NCBI GenBank assembly: GCA_003427395.1
Contig: BFEA01000385.1
Coordinates: forward strand, 241,692 to 273,939
Origin: Chara braunii
Lineage: Eukaryota; Streptophyta; Charophyceae; Charales; Characeae
Direction of reading: 5' to 3'
Length of the DNA stretch: 32,248 bases
A program made the translations under genes and the position numbers. Under the pieces are notes generated by a model that saw nothing but the letters and a program-made list of their open reading frames with translations, had not been told where the DNA came from and ran no database searches. Shown here one piece after another: positions 1-7,792 of this stretch (position 1 is its first letter; every line of letters begins with the position of its first letter).

Positions 1-252
1 CAATCACACCATGTCAGCCCAGATCGCCTACGGAGGGAGGGGGGGAGGGGAAGGGAGGAGAGATCTGCTTAACGAGAGAGAGAGAGAGTCAATCACACCA
101 TGTCAGCCCAGATCGCCTACGGAGGGAGGGGGGAAGGGGAAGGGAGGAGAGATCTGCTTAACAATAATGGTACTCTTATACTTGATGGGGATTTCCAACA
201 AGTGCCCCCAGGCTCTCTCAATTACACCATTTCAGCCCAGATCACCTACGGA
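1..252. repeat. Purine-rich tandem repeat, 89-bp period
   Basis: Two near-identical copies start at 1 and 90 with CAATCACACCATGTCAGCCC, run through a G-rich purine tract and end in GATCTGCTTAAC. A third, partial and diverged copy begins at 219. The short frames read here are products of the repeat and I do not treat them as genes. Confidence 0.85.
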
Positions 253-560
253 GCAGTCAAAATGAATAAAGGAAAGAACACGAATCTAGGCTACTACGCT
301 TTGCTACTTTACCTTCATTATTGCGGGTGTAGCCGCATCAGGTGTGGCAGTTAATATAAATCGACATATGATTATGATATGAACAAACTTCCGAACGGTG
401 AGCAAGTGTCAGAGTGAATGAAGAAAGAAAACAGAAGGGAAGTACCTACAAGTGATTTTGTGGGATCTGTAGGCAACGTGTAGTGCTGCTATCTTTGAAA
501 AGTTTCTCGATATCCATTTGATGAAGGGCCGTAAGACGATGTATGCAATGTTGCTGTATT
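253..560. other. No recognisable feature
   Basis: AT-rich unique-looking sequence between the first tandem repeat and the duplicated exon region. It could contain intron. No coding frame or repeat that I can support. Confidence 0.4.
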
Positions 561-770
561 CGAAAAACCTTCATCTATCGTGTTTGTGCACAGGCTAGCG
601 AGCTTGCTGCGCTTCACAAAGAGAGCGCTATACAATGTTTCTCACCTTGAAGAACCTGCATCTATTGTGTTTGTGCACAGGCTAGCAAGCTTGCTTCACT
701 TTATAAAGAGAGCTCGGAGGGATGGTCAAAGAAGTGCAACGAACTGGAGGGTGTTGTTAAAGCCCTTGAG
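561..770 (+). repeat. 87-bp tandem duplication containing a splice acceptor and exon start
   Basis: Two copies share the string TTTGTGCACAG followed by GCTAGC, with cut points at 593/594 and 680/681. Similarity runs from about 30 bases upstream of the acceptor to about 35 bases into the exon. Both copies encode the same start, ASxLAxLxKES, so the duplication covers an intron end and an exon beginning. The first copy lacks a convincing donor and looks like a dead exon fragment. Confidence 0.8.
681..770 (+). CDS. Coiled-coil protein exon (candidate)
   Basis: A 90-base, 30-codon exon bounded by TTTGTGCACAG at the left and GAG/GTAAAG at the right, phase 0 at both ends. The product has a helical, charged character: it opens ASKLASLYKES and closes NELEGVVKALE, with leucine/valine at heptad-like spacing. 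It resembles in style the coiled-coil exons at 12410 and 17121, which are also phase 0 on entry, so it may be an upstream exon of the same gene across very long introns; that link is inference. No known family is recognised, and the function would be structural or scaffolding if the heptad reading is right. Confidence 0.42.
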
Positions 771-2666
771 GTAAAGACATAGCTTGCATGGGTTTTCCAT
801 GACCTAACCATTCCAGAAATCGAATCACGGACCTCTTGTCGACCCCCGAATATGTAGGCCCGGACTTGCTACGCTCTAAGGTCTATAGCCTGCTGAGGCC
901 CAAAGGCTGGCTGGACAGGATCTCTTGTCTCATGCCTCCCGAGTACCACTCTTTTGCCAAATGAAGGGAACCTTCCAATGGTTTTCACTTTGTCCCAAGT
1001 GTGTTGTTCCCCGTACCCCTTGCTGCCACTGTCAAGGCTCTGCTAATCTGTTGTCAATTGTTTTGCCACACCATGCCCACGAAAATGCCACAGAGAATTA
1101 GTCCCAGCGACGTGGGACTTGTTCTTCTGAAGGGGGCTGTTTGTTTGCCATACCACGCCCCTGGGTTCATTCCAACCACCCACCTTCGTCTGCTGCATAA
1201 AGTCTTAGCAATCTGTGCACCATTGTTTCAAAAACTACTTCGAATCCGCTTTACAATAATTGCATGTAAAGGGGCAATGAAATGAAGAACCCCTCCCTCC
1301 CTCCTCCCTGATAAATTTGAGATATTTGGGCAGTCAAAATAAGCACTTTGAGTCAATGGCCTAACAGAATATTTCACACCGATAAATATTTCAAAAAAGA
1401 AAAATAGATTTAATGAAAAATTGTTCAACGTCCTCTCTTCTTCCTTCTCCCTCCTCTTTATGTTGTCTTCATCTTCATTTTCTCTCCCTCCTCTTCTGAG
1501 TGTGGTTTCTTTGTGTATTGTTTTTCAGTGTTTCCTCGCGTAGCACAATCTTGGTGTAAGCTTGTTGCTACCTCACAGCGGAGAGCCGCATGTTGTTGTA
1601 GAGTGCCAGAAGAGAAGAAAGATGTTGCCCATGGTTCTCTAATTGTGGCCTTCCTGACTTGTTTCTGAGGACAAGGAAAGAGAGAGTGCCTCTGTTGCGT
1701 TGAATCATATGCACATATGTGGTGTCATTTACCTTACAGGCAGATTGTGCCCGTCCGTAGGGAAAATAGCGCATATGTGTTGTCTTTTGCGACATCTGTT
1801 AAAATTGGAATGATAAAGAGAATGTTAGCATGGCCTCCGTTCAAGGATGGCACAAAAAAAAAAAGGGTACATGGTACATGTGTTCTCTGCTGATTGAGAC
1901 AACATGAGTTGAGGTCTGTCCGATTCCATGCCAGCCAGTGGAACTGTGCAGCGCTCCACAGTGTGCTAAGAACTTGGGCAGCACTTCCAAGAATTATAAA
2001 ATATTAAAATTTTAAAATGACATTGGTCTAGAAATTAGAAAACAAGAAATAGGAAAAAAAGTTAAAAAGCGTTTTTTGATATTGTGAATTTGTTCATAAA
2101 CTTAATTCTCAGCAAGAGCCCTGGCCTTTGTTTTGCCTCTTTTTTGTATGTCATGGCACACTGTGTACAATTTGCACATGTAGTGTGGATATTGTCGTGT
2201 AAAACAAATTAGGTTATTGTCTATCGGCTTGATGGTTGTATGATATTCTTGCGGCCGGGATTCCATGTTTGTGCGCTGTCACATGATGAAGTGCACTTTG
2301 TTCGAAGGTGTGTTAGAGATGTGTCCGTGTTTTGTGCTTGTGAAAGTCGGAAGGAGGGATATCGCTGGAGTATATCAGAGCTTGGTGTTTAGCCCTTGGC
2401 GTTTGTAGATCGTCGCTGGACATGGTGTCATCCTTGAGGAGTCCTCCACGGCAAAGGTATGTGGAGCTTTCTACAGATGCATGCATCTCTCTGGTTTTCG
2501 ATTAGCTGCACCAAAGTTCTCCACCTTCTTTTATCAAATTGCCAATCCAGTCTCCAGTTGCAGTCTTTTCTGTTCAGCATTCTGCATTGTTTACTTGCAA
2601 TTGTACATTTGTGCAGTTGATGTTCTAATCTTTGACATTCGTACAGACTGTACAATTATTTTTCAG
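771..2666. other. Intron-like or intergenic sequence
   Basis: No supported exon. It contains a CT-rich patch near 1430-1500, a poly-A run near 1853-1864 and AT-rich sequence at 1995-2100. The frames of 60-94 codons show no domain motif. Confidence 0.4.
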
Positions 2667-2724
2667 AGCAGTGAAAGGGATGCATATGAAAGGTTTGCAA
2701 GAGGAATGTTTAATCCCTCTTCTG
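2667..2724 (+). CDS. Candidate exon, small cysteine-poor segment
   Basis: A strong acceptor (pyrimidine-rich ATTATTTTTCAG ending at 2666) is followed by 58 bases encoding SSERDAYERFARGMFNPSS and then a G/GTATGG donor. It ends in phase 1. The next good acceptor, at 3274, opens a frame in the complementary phase, which supports pairing the two. No family is recognised; an alternative is a chance match in a long intron. Confidence 0.3.
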
Positions 2725-2766
2725 GTATGGATTCTTTAGACTTTTCCCAGAATAGGTTGCCCGCAC

Positions 2767-2907
2767 TGAACTGCAACGGCCTATGATGTTCTATTGGCTT
2801 GGTCTACAATTTTCTCCTAAGGATGTGTAATGCTGCCGGTGAACTGCAACGGCCTATGGTGTTCTATTGGCTTGGTCTACGATTTTCTCCTGGGGATGTG
2901 TAATGCT
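2767..2907. repeat. 73-bp tandem duplication
   Basis: Copies at 2767-2839 and 2840-2907 share TGAACTGCAACGGCCTATG and then TTCTATTGGCTTGGTCTAC with only a few differences. Recent local duplication. Confidence 0.9.
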
Positions 2908-3084
2908 TTGTGTATGTCTTTCTTGTACCGCAGAGCGAATTTGTGAGTGCCTGGTGGCAACCCCTGAGCTTGGTCAGGCTTGAGGCAGTTTAGTGGCCTA
3001 CGCTGCTCCATTGTTTGTGCGGCCCTTTAGGTGTCCTGCCGGTGGGCAGATGTATCAAGTTGTTATATGCACGGGCTATTATAG

Positions 3085-3268
3085 GCAAATGTTCATCCCA
3101 ATATCTTGTTTGGTCTATATGTACATGTGAAGGGTTTGCTGTAGCAACTTACTTCATCTTCTCAGCTTGCCCATTTGCAAATGTTCATCCCAATTTCTTT
3201 TTCGGTCTATATGTACATGTGAAGGGTTTGCTGTAGCAACTTGTTCATCTTCTAAGCTTGCCCATTTG
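3085..3268. repeat. 92-bp tandem duplication ending at a splice-acceptor-like site
   Basis: Copies begin at 3085 and 3177 with GCAAATGTTCATCCCAAT and share TATATGTACATGTGAAGGG and GTTTGCTGTAGCAACTT. The second copy runs directly into the acceptor CATTTGTTTCAG at 3263-3274. The first copy lacks the final CAG. Confidence 0.9.
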
Positions 3269-3274
3269 TTTCAG

Positions 3275-3375
3275 GGTGCCTACCTGACAACTTAGTGAAC
3301 TCCGATCCATGCACTTTCACGAGTTGCAGCCACTGCTCTTCCATCAATCTAACATCTCTATCCACACTCTGTTAG
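3275..3375 (+). CDS. Candidate terminal exon, cysteine-rich tail
   Basis: Follows the acceptor at 3274 and begins in the phase needed to complete the split glycine codon left by 2667-2724. It reads CLPDNLVNSDPCTFTSCSHC onward to a TAG at 3373. The cysteine spacing is suggestive but matches no family I know. Acceptance rests on the phase match alone. Confidence 0.2.
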
Positions 3376-3693
3376 CCAAGTGGGCCACGGGGGTATGCCA
3401 CGTGTGGAGCTCCATTGGTTTTCTGGCTTTTCCTGGTTTCTCGACCTTCGGTTCTACATCTGGGCTGCTGGGAGTGCCCTAATCCTCCTTTTCTAACAGG
3501 ATGTTGGCACTGCCATAAGTGACACGTAACGTTTTCCGTTTCTCCTTTTTGGCAATCTGGATGTCTGAGGTTTAGTCTCGCTATCAAGACGGTTCCCCTT
3601 GATAGCAGGCTCTCGGTGACCTGAATCACTCGCCCGCGTCTGACATCATCTCGTGTCCGGAAAAGAAGCGAAGAGCGGAGCTGCAAAAATGTA
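3376..3693. other. No recognisable feature
   Basis: A 161-codon minus-strand frame crosses this stretch into the module at 3694, but its composition is unremarkable and it is antisense to a Cys/His module, so it is not called. Confidence 0.4.
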
Positions 3694-4077
3694 ATGGTTG
3701 GGGGAAAGAAAGGCGACGCCTCCATGCAGAAAGTCACTGGAAAGGGGGAAAAGATTAGTCCATCTGTGTGCCAAAAGAGAAATGCACACAGCTCATGTGG
3801 CTGCCATCTTCCACCACACCCTCTCTTAGCATGTCCCACATGCAATGTTGGGCACACACCTGCTGAAATTGTAGTAGGATCTCATTTATCCTGGCCGGAC
3901 GAACGACAAATGCACCAGCCTGAGGAGGAAAACAGGCTACCATATGAACCACATACAGAGGGCTGTACTGAGAGGTTATCACCACTGGGGCGAGTTATTG
4001 CAGACCAAATCCTGCAGCAGCTAAAAATACTGCTTAGGATCAATCCCCGTCCCCATCTGCCGATAGAGAAGGAATAA
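3694..4077 (+). CDS. RING-like Cys/His module 1 (C-terminal half), uncertain gene model
   Basis: Open frame of 127 codons. Residues of about 26-50 read CQK...C.CHLPPHPLLACPTC. This fits the same ligand pattern as the modules at 4098 and 6791: a Cys, 9-10 residues, Cys, four residues, His-Pro, three residues, then C-x2-C. The N-terminal half of the module (the C-x2-H-x2-C part) is not visible in this frame, so this may be an exon fragment or a decayed copy. The following residues to the stop at 4077 are charged and unremarkable. By fold analogy it would bind two zincs and might mediate protein contact or ubiquitin transfer; that is inference. The ATG is simply the first in the frame. Confidence 0.35.
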   Translation: MVGGKKGDASMQKVTGKGEKISPSVCQKRNAHSSCGCHLPPHPLLACPTCNVGHTPAEIVVGSHLSWPDERQMHQPEEENRLPYEPHTEGCTERLSPLGRVIADQILQQLKILLRINPRPHLPIEKE

Positions 4078-4088
4078 ATACTGGGGAA

Positions 4089-4331
4089 ACCTGCTCAATG
4101 CTACTCTGTGATGACCCACCTGAGATTCGGCTAGCATGTGGTTCACATGCCTTGTGCCGTGAGGATTATGAAGGGATAGCCGATGCGAGTTTTTGTTTTC
4201 ATATGTACAACGACATCCAATACTGCACTCATGTAGGACACCCTGACATGTCGTGTCCAATTTGTAGATGGGCTGGGACGGAAATGCCTCTACAACTGCG
4301 GTTGGTGTGCCTCTGTTTTCCTAGCATGTAG
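4089..4331 (+). CDS. RING-like Cys/His module 2
   Basis: The frame opens upstream of the ATG at 4098 with a codon for Cys at 4092. In order the ligands are C-x4-C-x9-C-x2-H-x2-C (ending ACGSHALC), then C-x9-C-x4-HP-x3-C-x2-C (ending HPDMSCPIC). This reproduces the cross-brace order of a RING finger, and CPICR is a classic RING ending, but spacing before the last pair is long and one ligand of the central pair (after ALC) is Asp/Glu rather than Cys. The same order and nearly the same spacing recur at 6791-7029. The frame ends at 4331 but reading shifts into module 3 without a clear intron, so the gene may be spliced or frameshifted. RING fingers usually act as ubiquitin ligase subunits; here that role is inference. 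Confidence 0.45.
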   Translation, partial: TCSMLLCDDPPEIRLACGSHALCREDYEGIADASFCFHMYNDIQYCTHVGHPDMSCPICRWAGTEMPLQLRLVCLCFPSM

Positions 4332-4558
4332 CAGCCACGTGGCCTGTGACATCTGTCTACGCCATGCCATTCGATGCAGCAACTGCGACCGTGAGAATTG
4401 GATGTGGTGCTTCCAGAGTGCACATCCGAACCGGTCCTATCCAGGGTCTGTAGGGGTGACCACTTACCATAGGCAATGGCTGCTCCTCCACTCAAAATTT
4501 TATGCAAGTGAAACGGCGACTGCCCTCATGCGCCATTCTAGAGTAGTCTGCTGCAATG
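4237..4558 (+). CDS. RING-like Cys/His module 3
   Basis: Open in the frame one base ahead of module 2, from the TAG at 4234 to a donor-like ATG/GTGAGT at 4558. It encodes C-x3-C-x9-C-x2-H-x2-C-x2-C (CLYNC...ACSSHVACDIC), then C-x10-C-x4-HP (ENWMWCFQSAHP). The penultimate expected Cys is Tyr (TAT at 4438) and the last is absent, so the fourth zinc ligand pair is damaged. Spacing of the first half is identical to that at 6791. It overlaps module 2 in another frame, so either an intron joins them (the ATGTAG at 4231-4236 could serve as an acceptor) or one is a relic. Confidence 0.4.
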
Positions 4559-4740
4559 GTGAGTGTTTAGAACCCTGTGAAACACTGAGAATACCTCCTA
4601 TTACCTTCCTCCCTCCTTTTCTGTACTACTAGTTAATGCATACGGATGAGCATCATTAAGAGAACAGAAACTAGAAGCTGAAGGACTGAGGAAAATTGAA
4701 CACGAATATACCTCCGCCTTTACTCTGCCTCCTTCCATAG
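4559..4740. other. Spacer between modules 3 and 4
   Basis: Begins with the donor-like GTGAGT at 4559 and may be intron. No other feature seen. Confidence 0.3.
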
Positions 4741-4889
4741 TGTGGTTGGCGTGCACCTGTATTCCTAGTATATAGGAGCGGTCTGGCCTGTAGCACCTTT
4801 CTACGCTGTGCCATCTGATGCAGCAAGTGCGACTGCGAGAATTGGATGTGGTGCTGCCACAGTCAGCAGCAGAACCGGTCCTGTCTGGT
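4741..4889 (+). pseudogene. Decayed duplicate of module 3
   Basis: At the DNA level this repeats 4297-4445, offset by 444 bases; both contain GAGAATTGGATGTGGTGCT and AACCGGTCCT. In the module frame a TGA interrupts the copy where the other reads CGA, about nine codons before ENWMWC. The Cys that is Tyr in module 3 is still TGT here (NRSC), so module 3 lost it after the duplication. Confidence 0.6.
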
Positions 4890-5032
4890 TGGTAAAAGTG
4901 GCCCGGGTTGGCCGCACATTAATACTTGAAGAACAGGTCCTACTGGAACCCTTTTGTTTGTGACTGGCGGCGGCCTCCTCGAGGCTGCAGGAGGGTGCCC
5001 ACACCTTTTTTTGCCCGGTAACCCCAACCCCC

Positions 5033-5081
<49 letters not shown>

Positions 5082-5290
5082 CCCTCAGCGGAAATGCGCT
5101 GGGGCCAATCATGGGCCAGCCGAGCCGGTGCACTGGCCGGTCCAACCGGGAGGGTTCCGGAGGAGGAGAGCCTCCTGGTCGGAATGGGGATTGGCTGTGT
5201 TCTAAAGTCCGTTTATATCCCCCAGTTGCCCTTGGATGACCCATCACACAAGTGCGCGGGAGGATTCTGATAGATTGGAACATGTGCGGG
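4890..5290. mobile_element. Relic related to the foldback element at 20584
   Basis: The stretch TTTATATCCCCCAG at 5211 and CTTGGATGACCCATCAC at 5231-5247 match TTTATACCCCCCAA and TCTGGATGACCCATCAC at 20854-20890, and GGATTCTGA follows in both. The part at 5080-5170 is dense in self-complementary GGCC/CCGG strings, like the arms of the other copies. I could not define its ends or target duplication. Confidence 0.4.
5035..5079 (+). repeat. 45-base poly-C tract
   Basis: Uninterrupted run of 45 C after ACCCCAACCCCCAA. The long proline/glycine frames on either strand are created by this run. Such a tract is unstable and its assembled length may be wrong. Confidence 0.95.
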
Positions 5291-5370
5291 CCTCCTGAGT
5301 AGTCTGTTTTCATTCTCTTGTTTTTGTTTTGCGCAGATTTTGATATGAATTCGAAATTGATGGACAGCCA

Positions 5371-5595
5371 GTGCATATAGGAATTCTATGCAGCAACTTC
5401 TTTTTGCACTCAGAACATATTTTTGAGCTTTGGTGTACCCAGAAATGCACCCAGACATCTGGCATCCAGGCAGCAGACACTGAACTGTCCACCCGATGTT
5501 CCTGCTATACAAATTCTATTACTGATGGAAATCACTGGACGAACCCTCGGTTTATTTGCAGTTCTTACCTTTGCCAAATTAATGGCGTAGGGTAG
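5371..5595 (+). other. Unrecognised cysteine-containing frame
   Basis: A 74-codon frame with ten cysteines lies between the foldback relic and the inverted repeat. Spacing does not match the nearby modules. Could be an exon of the same gene cluster or chance; I recognise no family. Confidence 0.15.
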
Positions 5596-5628
5596 GCCAG
5601 ACATGTGGAGATTTTGCAGGAAATTATC

Positions 5629-5690
5629 TACATAGTACATAGTACATAGTACATAGTACATAGGGTTTAGCAATCTTCATAGGGTTTAGC
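5629..5690. repeat. Heptamer array and telo-box-like motifs
   Basis: Five exact copies of TACATAG at 5629-5663, followed by two TAGGGTTTAG strings (5661-5670 and about 5682-5691). These contain one and a half plant-type telomere units each, too short to be a telomere. Confidence 0.8.
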
Positions 5691-5859
5691 AACAGAAGTA
5701 TTAGTGCTCCAGGTGATCTCCCTGGGGTGTGTATGGAACTAAGAGAACTGTAGATGTTCTGAAGTGGGGTCACAGTGTTCAGAAGTAGAGAACCCGTGAC
5801 ATGATCCTTCACAGAGTACCAGTTTGGCAGCTGTGATTGCAGATGCAATGTAAAGTAAG

Positions 5860-5977
5860 GGTCATGTTTCTGTCACAGTCGAAACAGAATCCTGTCCTGG
5901 TGTCTGAAGGGCTCATTTCAAATGTTTCTGGATGAGAAGACAACCATTCCAATTTTGACCCAGCATTTCATCCAGAA
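5860..5977 (+). repeat. Left arm of a 118-bp inverted repeat
   Basis: Starts GGTCATGTTTCTGTCACAG and ends TTTCATCCAGAA. It is the reverse complement of 8252-8368 with a few substitutions and one small indel. The arms enclose about 2.27 kb containing the Josephin-like frame, the last RING-like module and a solo LTR. I see no clear target-site duplication outside the arms. Confidence 0.85.
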
Positions 5978-6076
5978 GTCTCCAGCCTCAAGCTGGCCTG
6001 CGACGATGAAACCGAAGCCCTACATTGACCATGCATCTTAAGCATTCAGCTGGTCTAGCCATTTAGGACTGACCTC

Positions 6077-6907
6077 ATGGGTGATCTGCAAATGACTGAC
6101 CAGCAAACAACCCAATACAGTTTGGGCTTGCAACATCATCTGGGTGATCTGCAAATTGTTAGCCAGCGGCCAATACACCAGCCTGAGAACCTCACCAATC
6201 TCTGTGGCCTGACGGCAACTAATATCTGCCTTCACGTTCTTCACCTTCAGCTTGATGCTGATCTTCCGCAACTACAGCCAGAGGATTGCAATTTTACTAG
6301 GGACGGAGGCTTTACCATCGCTGTCCTGCAAGTAGCAATGAAGGACTGTCAACTTGAACTACGCAATGCTCGAACAGGTGAGTGGTTAAATCCTCCATCC
6401 CACATCTCTGCCTGCATTGTGCATGGACATGGCCATTACATGGCCATTGTACATGCCTCTGACCACTGGGAGCTGTGGGACAACGGCACCATGGTCCATG
6501 CAATGACTGATGTCACTGATTCTTACATAATGACGCTGTGTTCTTGCCACAACAAACCATCCACAATCTCTTTTATGTCGAAGATCATTCCTCTGGCCCC
6601 GTGCTGCAGCAAGACAATGTACCAACACTCTGCAACCTTCTCCTTTGCACGGCTACAAACACTGTTTCACTCGGCTGTAGCCGTCACCGTCTCTGGCAAA
6701 TTCACTACAATGACATGGTTTCTGCATCCATGTGTGCAGAGGACTGTCCCTCCGTTCCTGACTGCAGGCACCCTTCGCATCCGGACACACTGTCCATTTT
6801 GCGGCCATGGGTGCTATACTGAATGCATGGTCTTTTGTGGTGACCGTTCTTCCTTCATTTTGGCCTGCAATCGACATGCCATTTGTCGGGGTGTATGGTG
6901 GGCATGA
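6077..6907 (+). CDS. Josephin-like domain protein with C-terminal zinc module
   Basis: A 276-codon frame, the most protein-like in the first half. Residues 75-96 (DGGFTIAVLQVAM, then LELRNA) resemble the ataxin-3 Josephin segment with DSGFFSIQV and GLEL. Residues 111-137 (SACIVHGHGHYMAIV, then HWELWDNG) resemble the catalytic His segment: His120 is followed 15 residues later by Asp135 and then Asn136, matching the His-to-Asn distance in Josephins, and a Trp sits at +11 as in ataxin-3. The catalytic Cys is unclear: Cys43 (LCGLTATN) is only about 35 residues ahead of the DGGF segment, shorter than usual, so it may lie in an upstream exon or be lost. Residues 239-270 start a RING-like module that runs on in another frame. 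Josephins cleave ubiquitin chains; activity here is unproven. An in-frame 63-bp duplication (6078-6203) forms the N-terminus. The first ATG was taken; an in-frame stop lies at 6056. Confidence 0.42.
   Translation: MGDLQMTDQQTTQYSLGLQHHLGDLQIVSQRPIHQPENLTNLCGLTATNICLHVLHLQLDADLPQLQPEDCNFTRDGGFTIAVLQVAMKDCQLELRNARTGEWLNPPSHISACIVHGHGHYMAIVHASDHWELWDNGTMVHAMTDVTDSYIMTLCSCHNKPSTISFMSKIIPLAPCCSKTMYQHSATFSFARLQTLFHSAVAVTVSGKFTTMTWFLHPCVQRTVPPFLTAGTLRIRTHCPFCGHGCYTECMVFCGDRSSFILACNRHAICRGVWWA
6078..6203 (+). repeat. 63-bp in-frame tandem duplication
   Basis: Copies at 6078 and 6141 share TGGGTGATCTGCAAAT, ACCAGC/AGCCAGC and CCAATACA. The period is 21 codons, so the frame is preserved across the duplication. 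Confidence 0.8.
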
Positions 6908-7029
6908 TCAATGCCAGCCGTCGTGGCAGTTGTTGTACTGAGAATGTTGAGCTAGGTCTTCCATGTGTTCATCCACCTCATCCTTACAGTGTATGTTTTC
7001 TCTGTCGTCAAGGACAGACTCATTCTTGA
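6791..7029 (+). pseudogene. RING-like module 5, split by a one-base frameshift
   Basis: The module begins CPFC (codons at 6791) inside the frame above and reads C-x3-C-x9-C-x2-H-x2-C up to NRHAIC. That frame then runs to a TGA at 6905. In the frame one base shifted the pattern resumes directly: a Cys at the C-x2-C position, then C-x10-C-x4-HP-x3-C-x2-C (ending CVHPPHPYSVCFLC) and a stop at 7027. The shift falls at the GGGG run 6888-6891. The ligand set is complete if the shift is ignored, so either a single-base indel killed the gene or the assembly has a homopolymer error. Confidence 0.5.
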
Positions 7030-7308
7030 GCCTTTTCTTATCCTCTTTTTCCTTCATCTTCACTCCACACTCCGTACTCTCCCTTACTTTCCCTTCATCA
7101 TTCTTTGTGTCTTCTCTCCATCTGTCTTCCCTTTGTTTATCCCCTCCTTCGCTCTGCCTCTTTCTCACAGCGTACAAGTGGGCTGTTATGGCACATGGTG
7201 ATGGGGGCAGCTCGTGCTCAACTTCATCAACATGGCGAGCCTTGTAAGTGAGAGGCACAGTGTAGGGGGAGTTGAAAGGAGAATGAGAAATTGAATGGTT
7301 TCAATGTG
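7030..7308. other. CT-rich stretch, no gene
   Basis: Pyrimidine-rich sequence at 7030-7170 followed by unique sequence up to the LTR. Frames of 78-116 codons here are low-complexity. Confidence 0.4.
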
Positions 7309-7792
7309 TGTTACGGACTCAGCCAGGGCTCGATCCCTGGTCCGCTAACCCGCCAGGCGGCTATTTTATTTTTGAGTCTCTGATATCCGGTTCCTGACTG
7401 TTGGCGCCCTCTGCAGTTGGCGCCCGTTCTCAAATCCCTCTTCTGGCACTTTCGGATTTCGATACTTGACGCCATCCTGCATTCTGGCGCCCAGGCTCAG
7501 ACCTTCGGTTTTCAGTTCAGCCCTGAGGCAAATTGCACTTCTGCCCTTGAGACTCAACTTGAGTCCGCTACTTAAGACCGGACTCAAGCTGAGTTCGGGA
7601 ATTCAGTTTTCGGCCTCAGTAATTGTGCTTCAGTGTGACATGCTACGACATTGTGTTCGGAACGCAAGATTGCGACTTTGCGACTTTGCCACTTTTGTGT
7701 CTGCATCCGTCGAGTCGTGTTGAGTGAGCTTGTGTGTGTACTCTCACTCTCCCTCTCTCCCAGCCTCGCTGCTCTGCCTCAGCCCCGTCACA
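7309..7792 (+). mobile_element. Solo LTR, family I, copy 1
   Basis: Starts TGTTACGGACT and ends CCCCGTCACA, the TG...CA form of LTRs. It is flanked by a perfect 5-bp direct repeat ATGTG (7304-7308 and 7793-7797). The 484-bp unit shares its start, CTCGATCCCTGGT, several GGCGCC strings and the CTCTCACTCTC tail with 18980-19444. No internal retrotransposon genes or second LTR are adjacent, so it is a solo LTR left by recombination. Orientation is assigned from similarity only. Confidence 0.85.

Noticed and set aside
3372-3857. 161-codon minus-strand frame
   Set aside because: Antisense to Cys/His module 1; composition unremarkable.
4801-5376. 191-codon minus-strand frame with a glycine run, and the proline frame opposite
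   Set aside because: Both are held open by the 45-base poly-C tract and cover a transposon relic; no domain.
5661-5691. Telomere-like TAGGGTTTAG strings
   Set aside because: Only one and a half units each and separated; not a telomere or a clear interstitial array.
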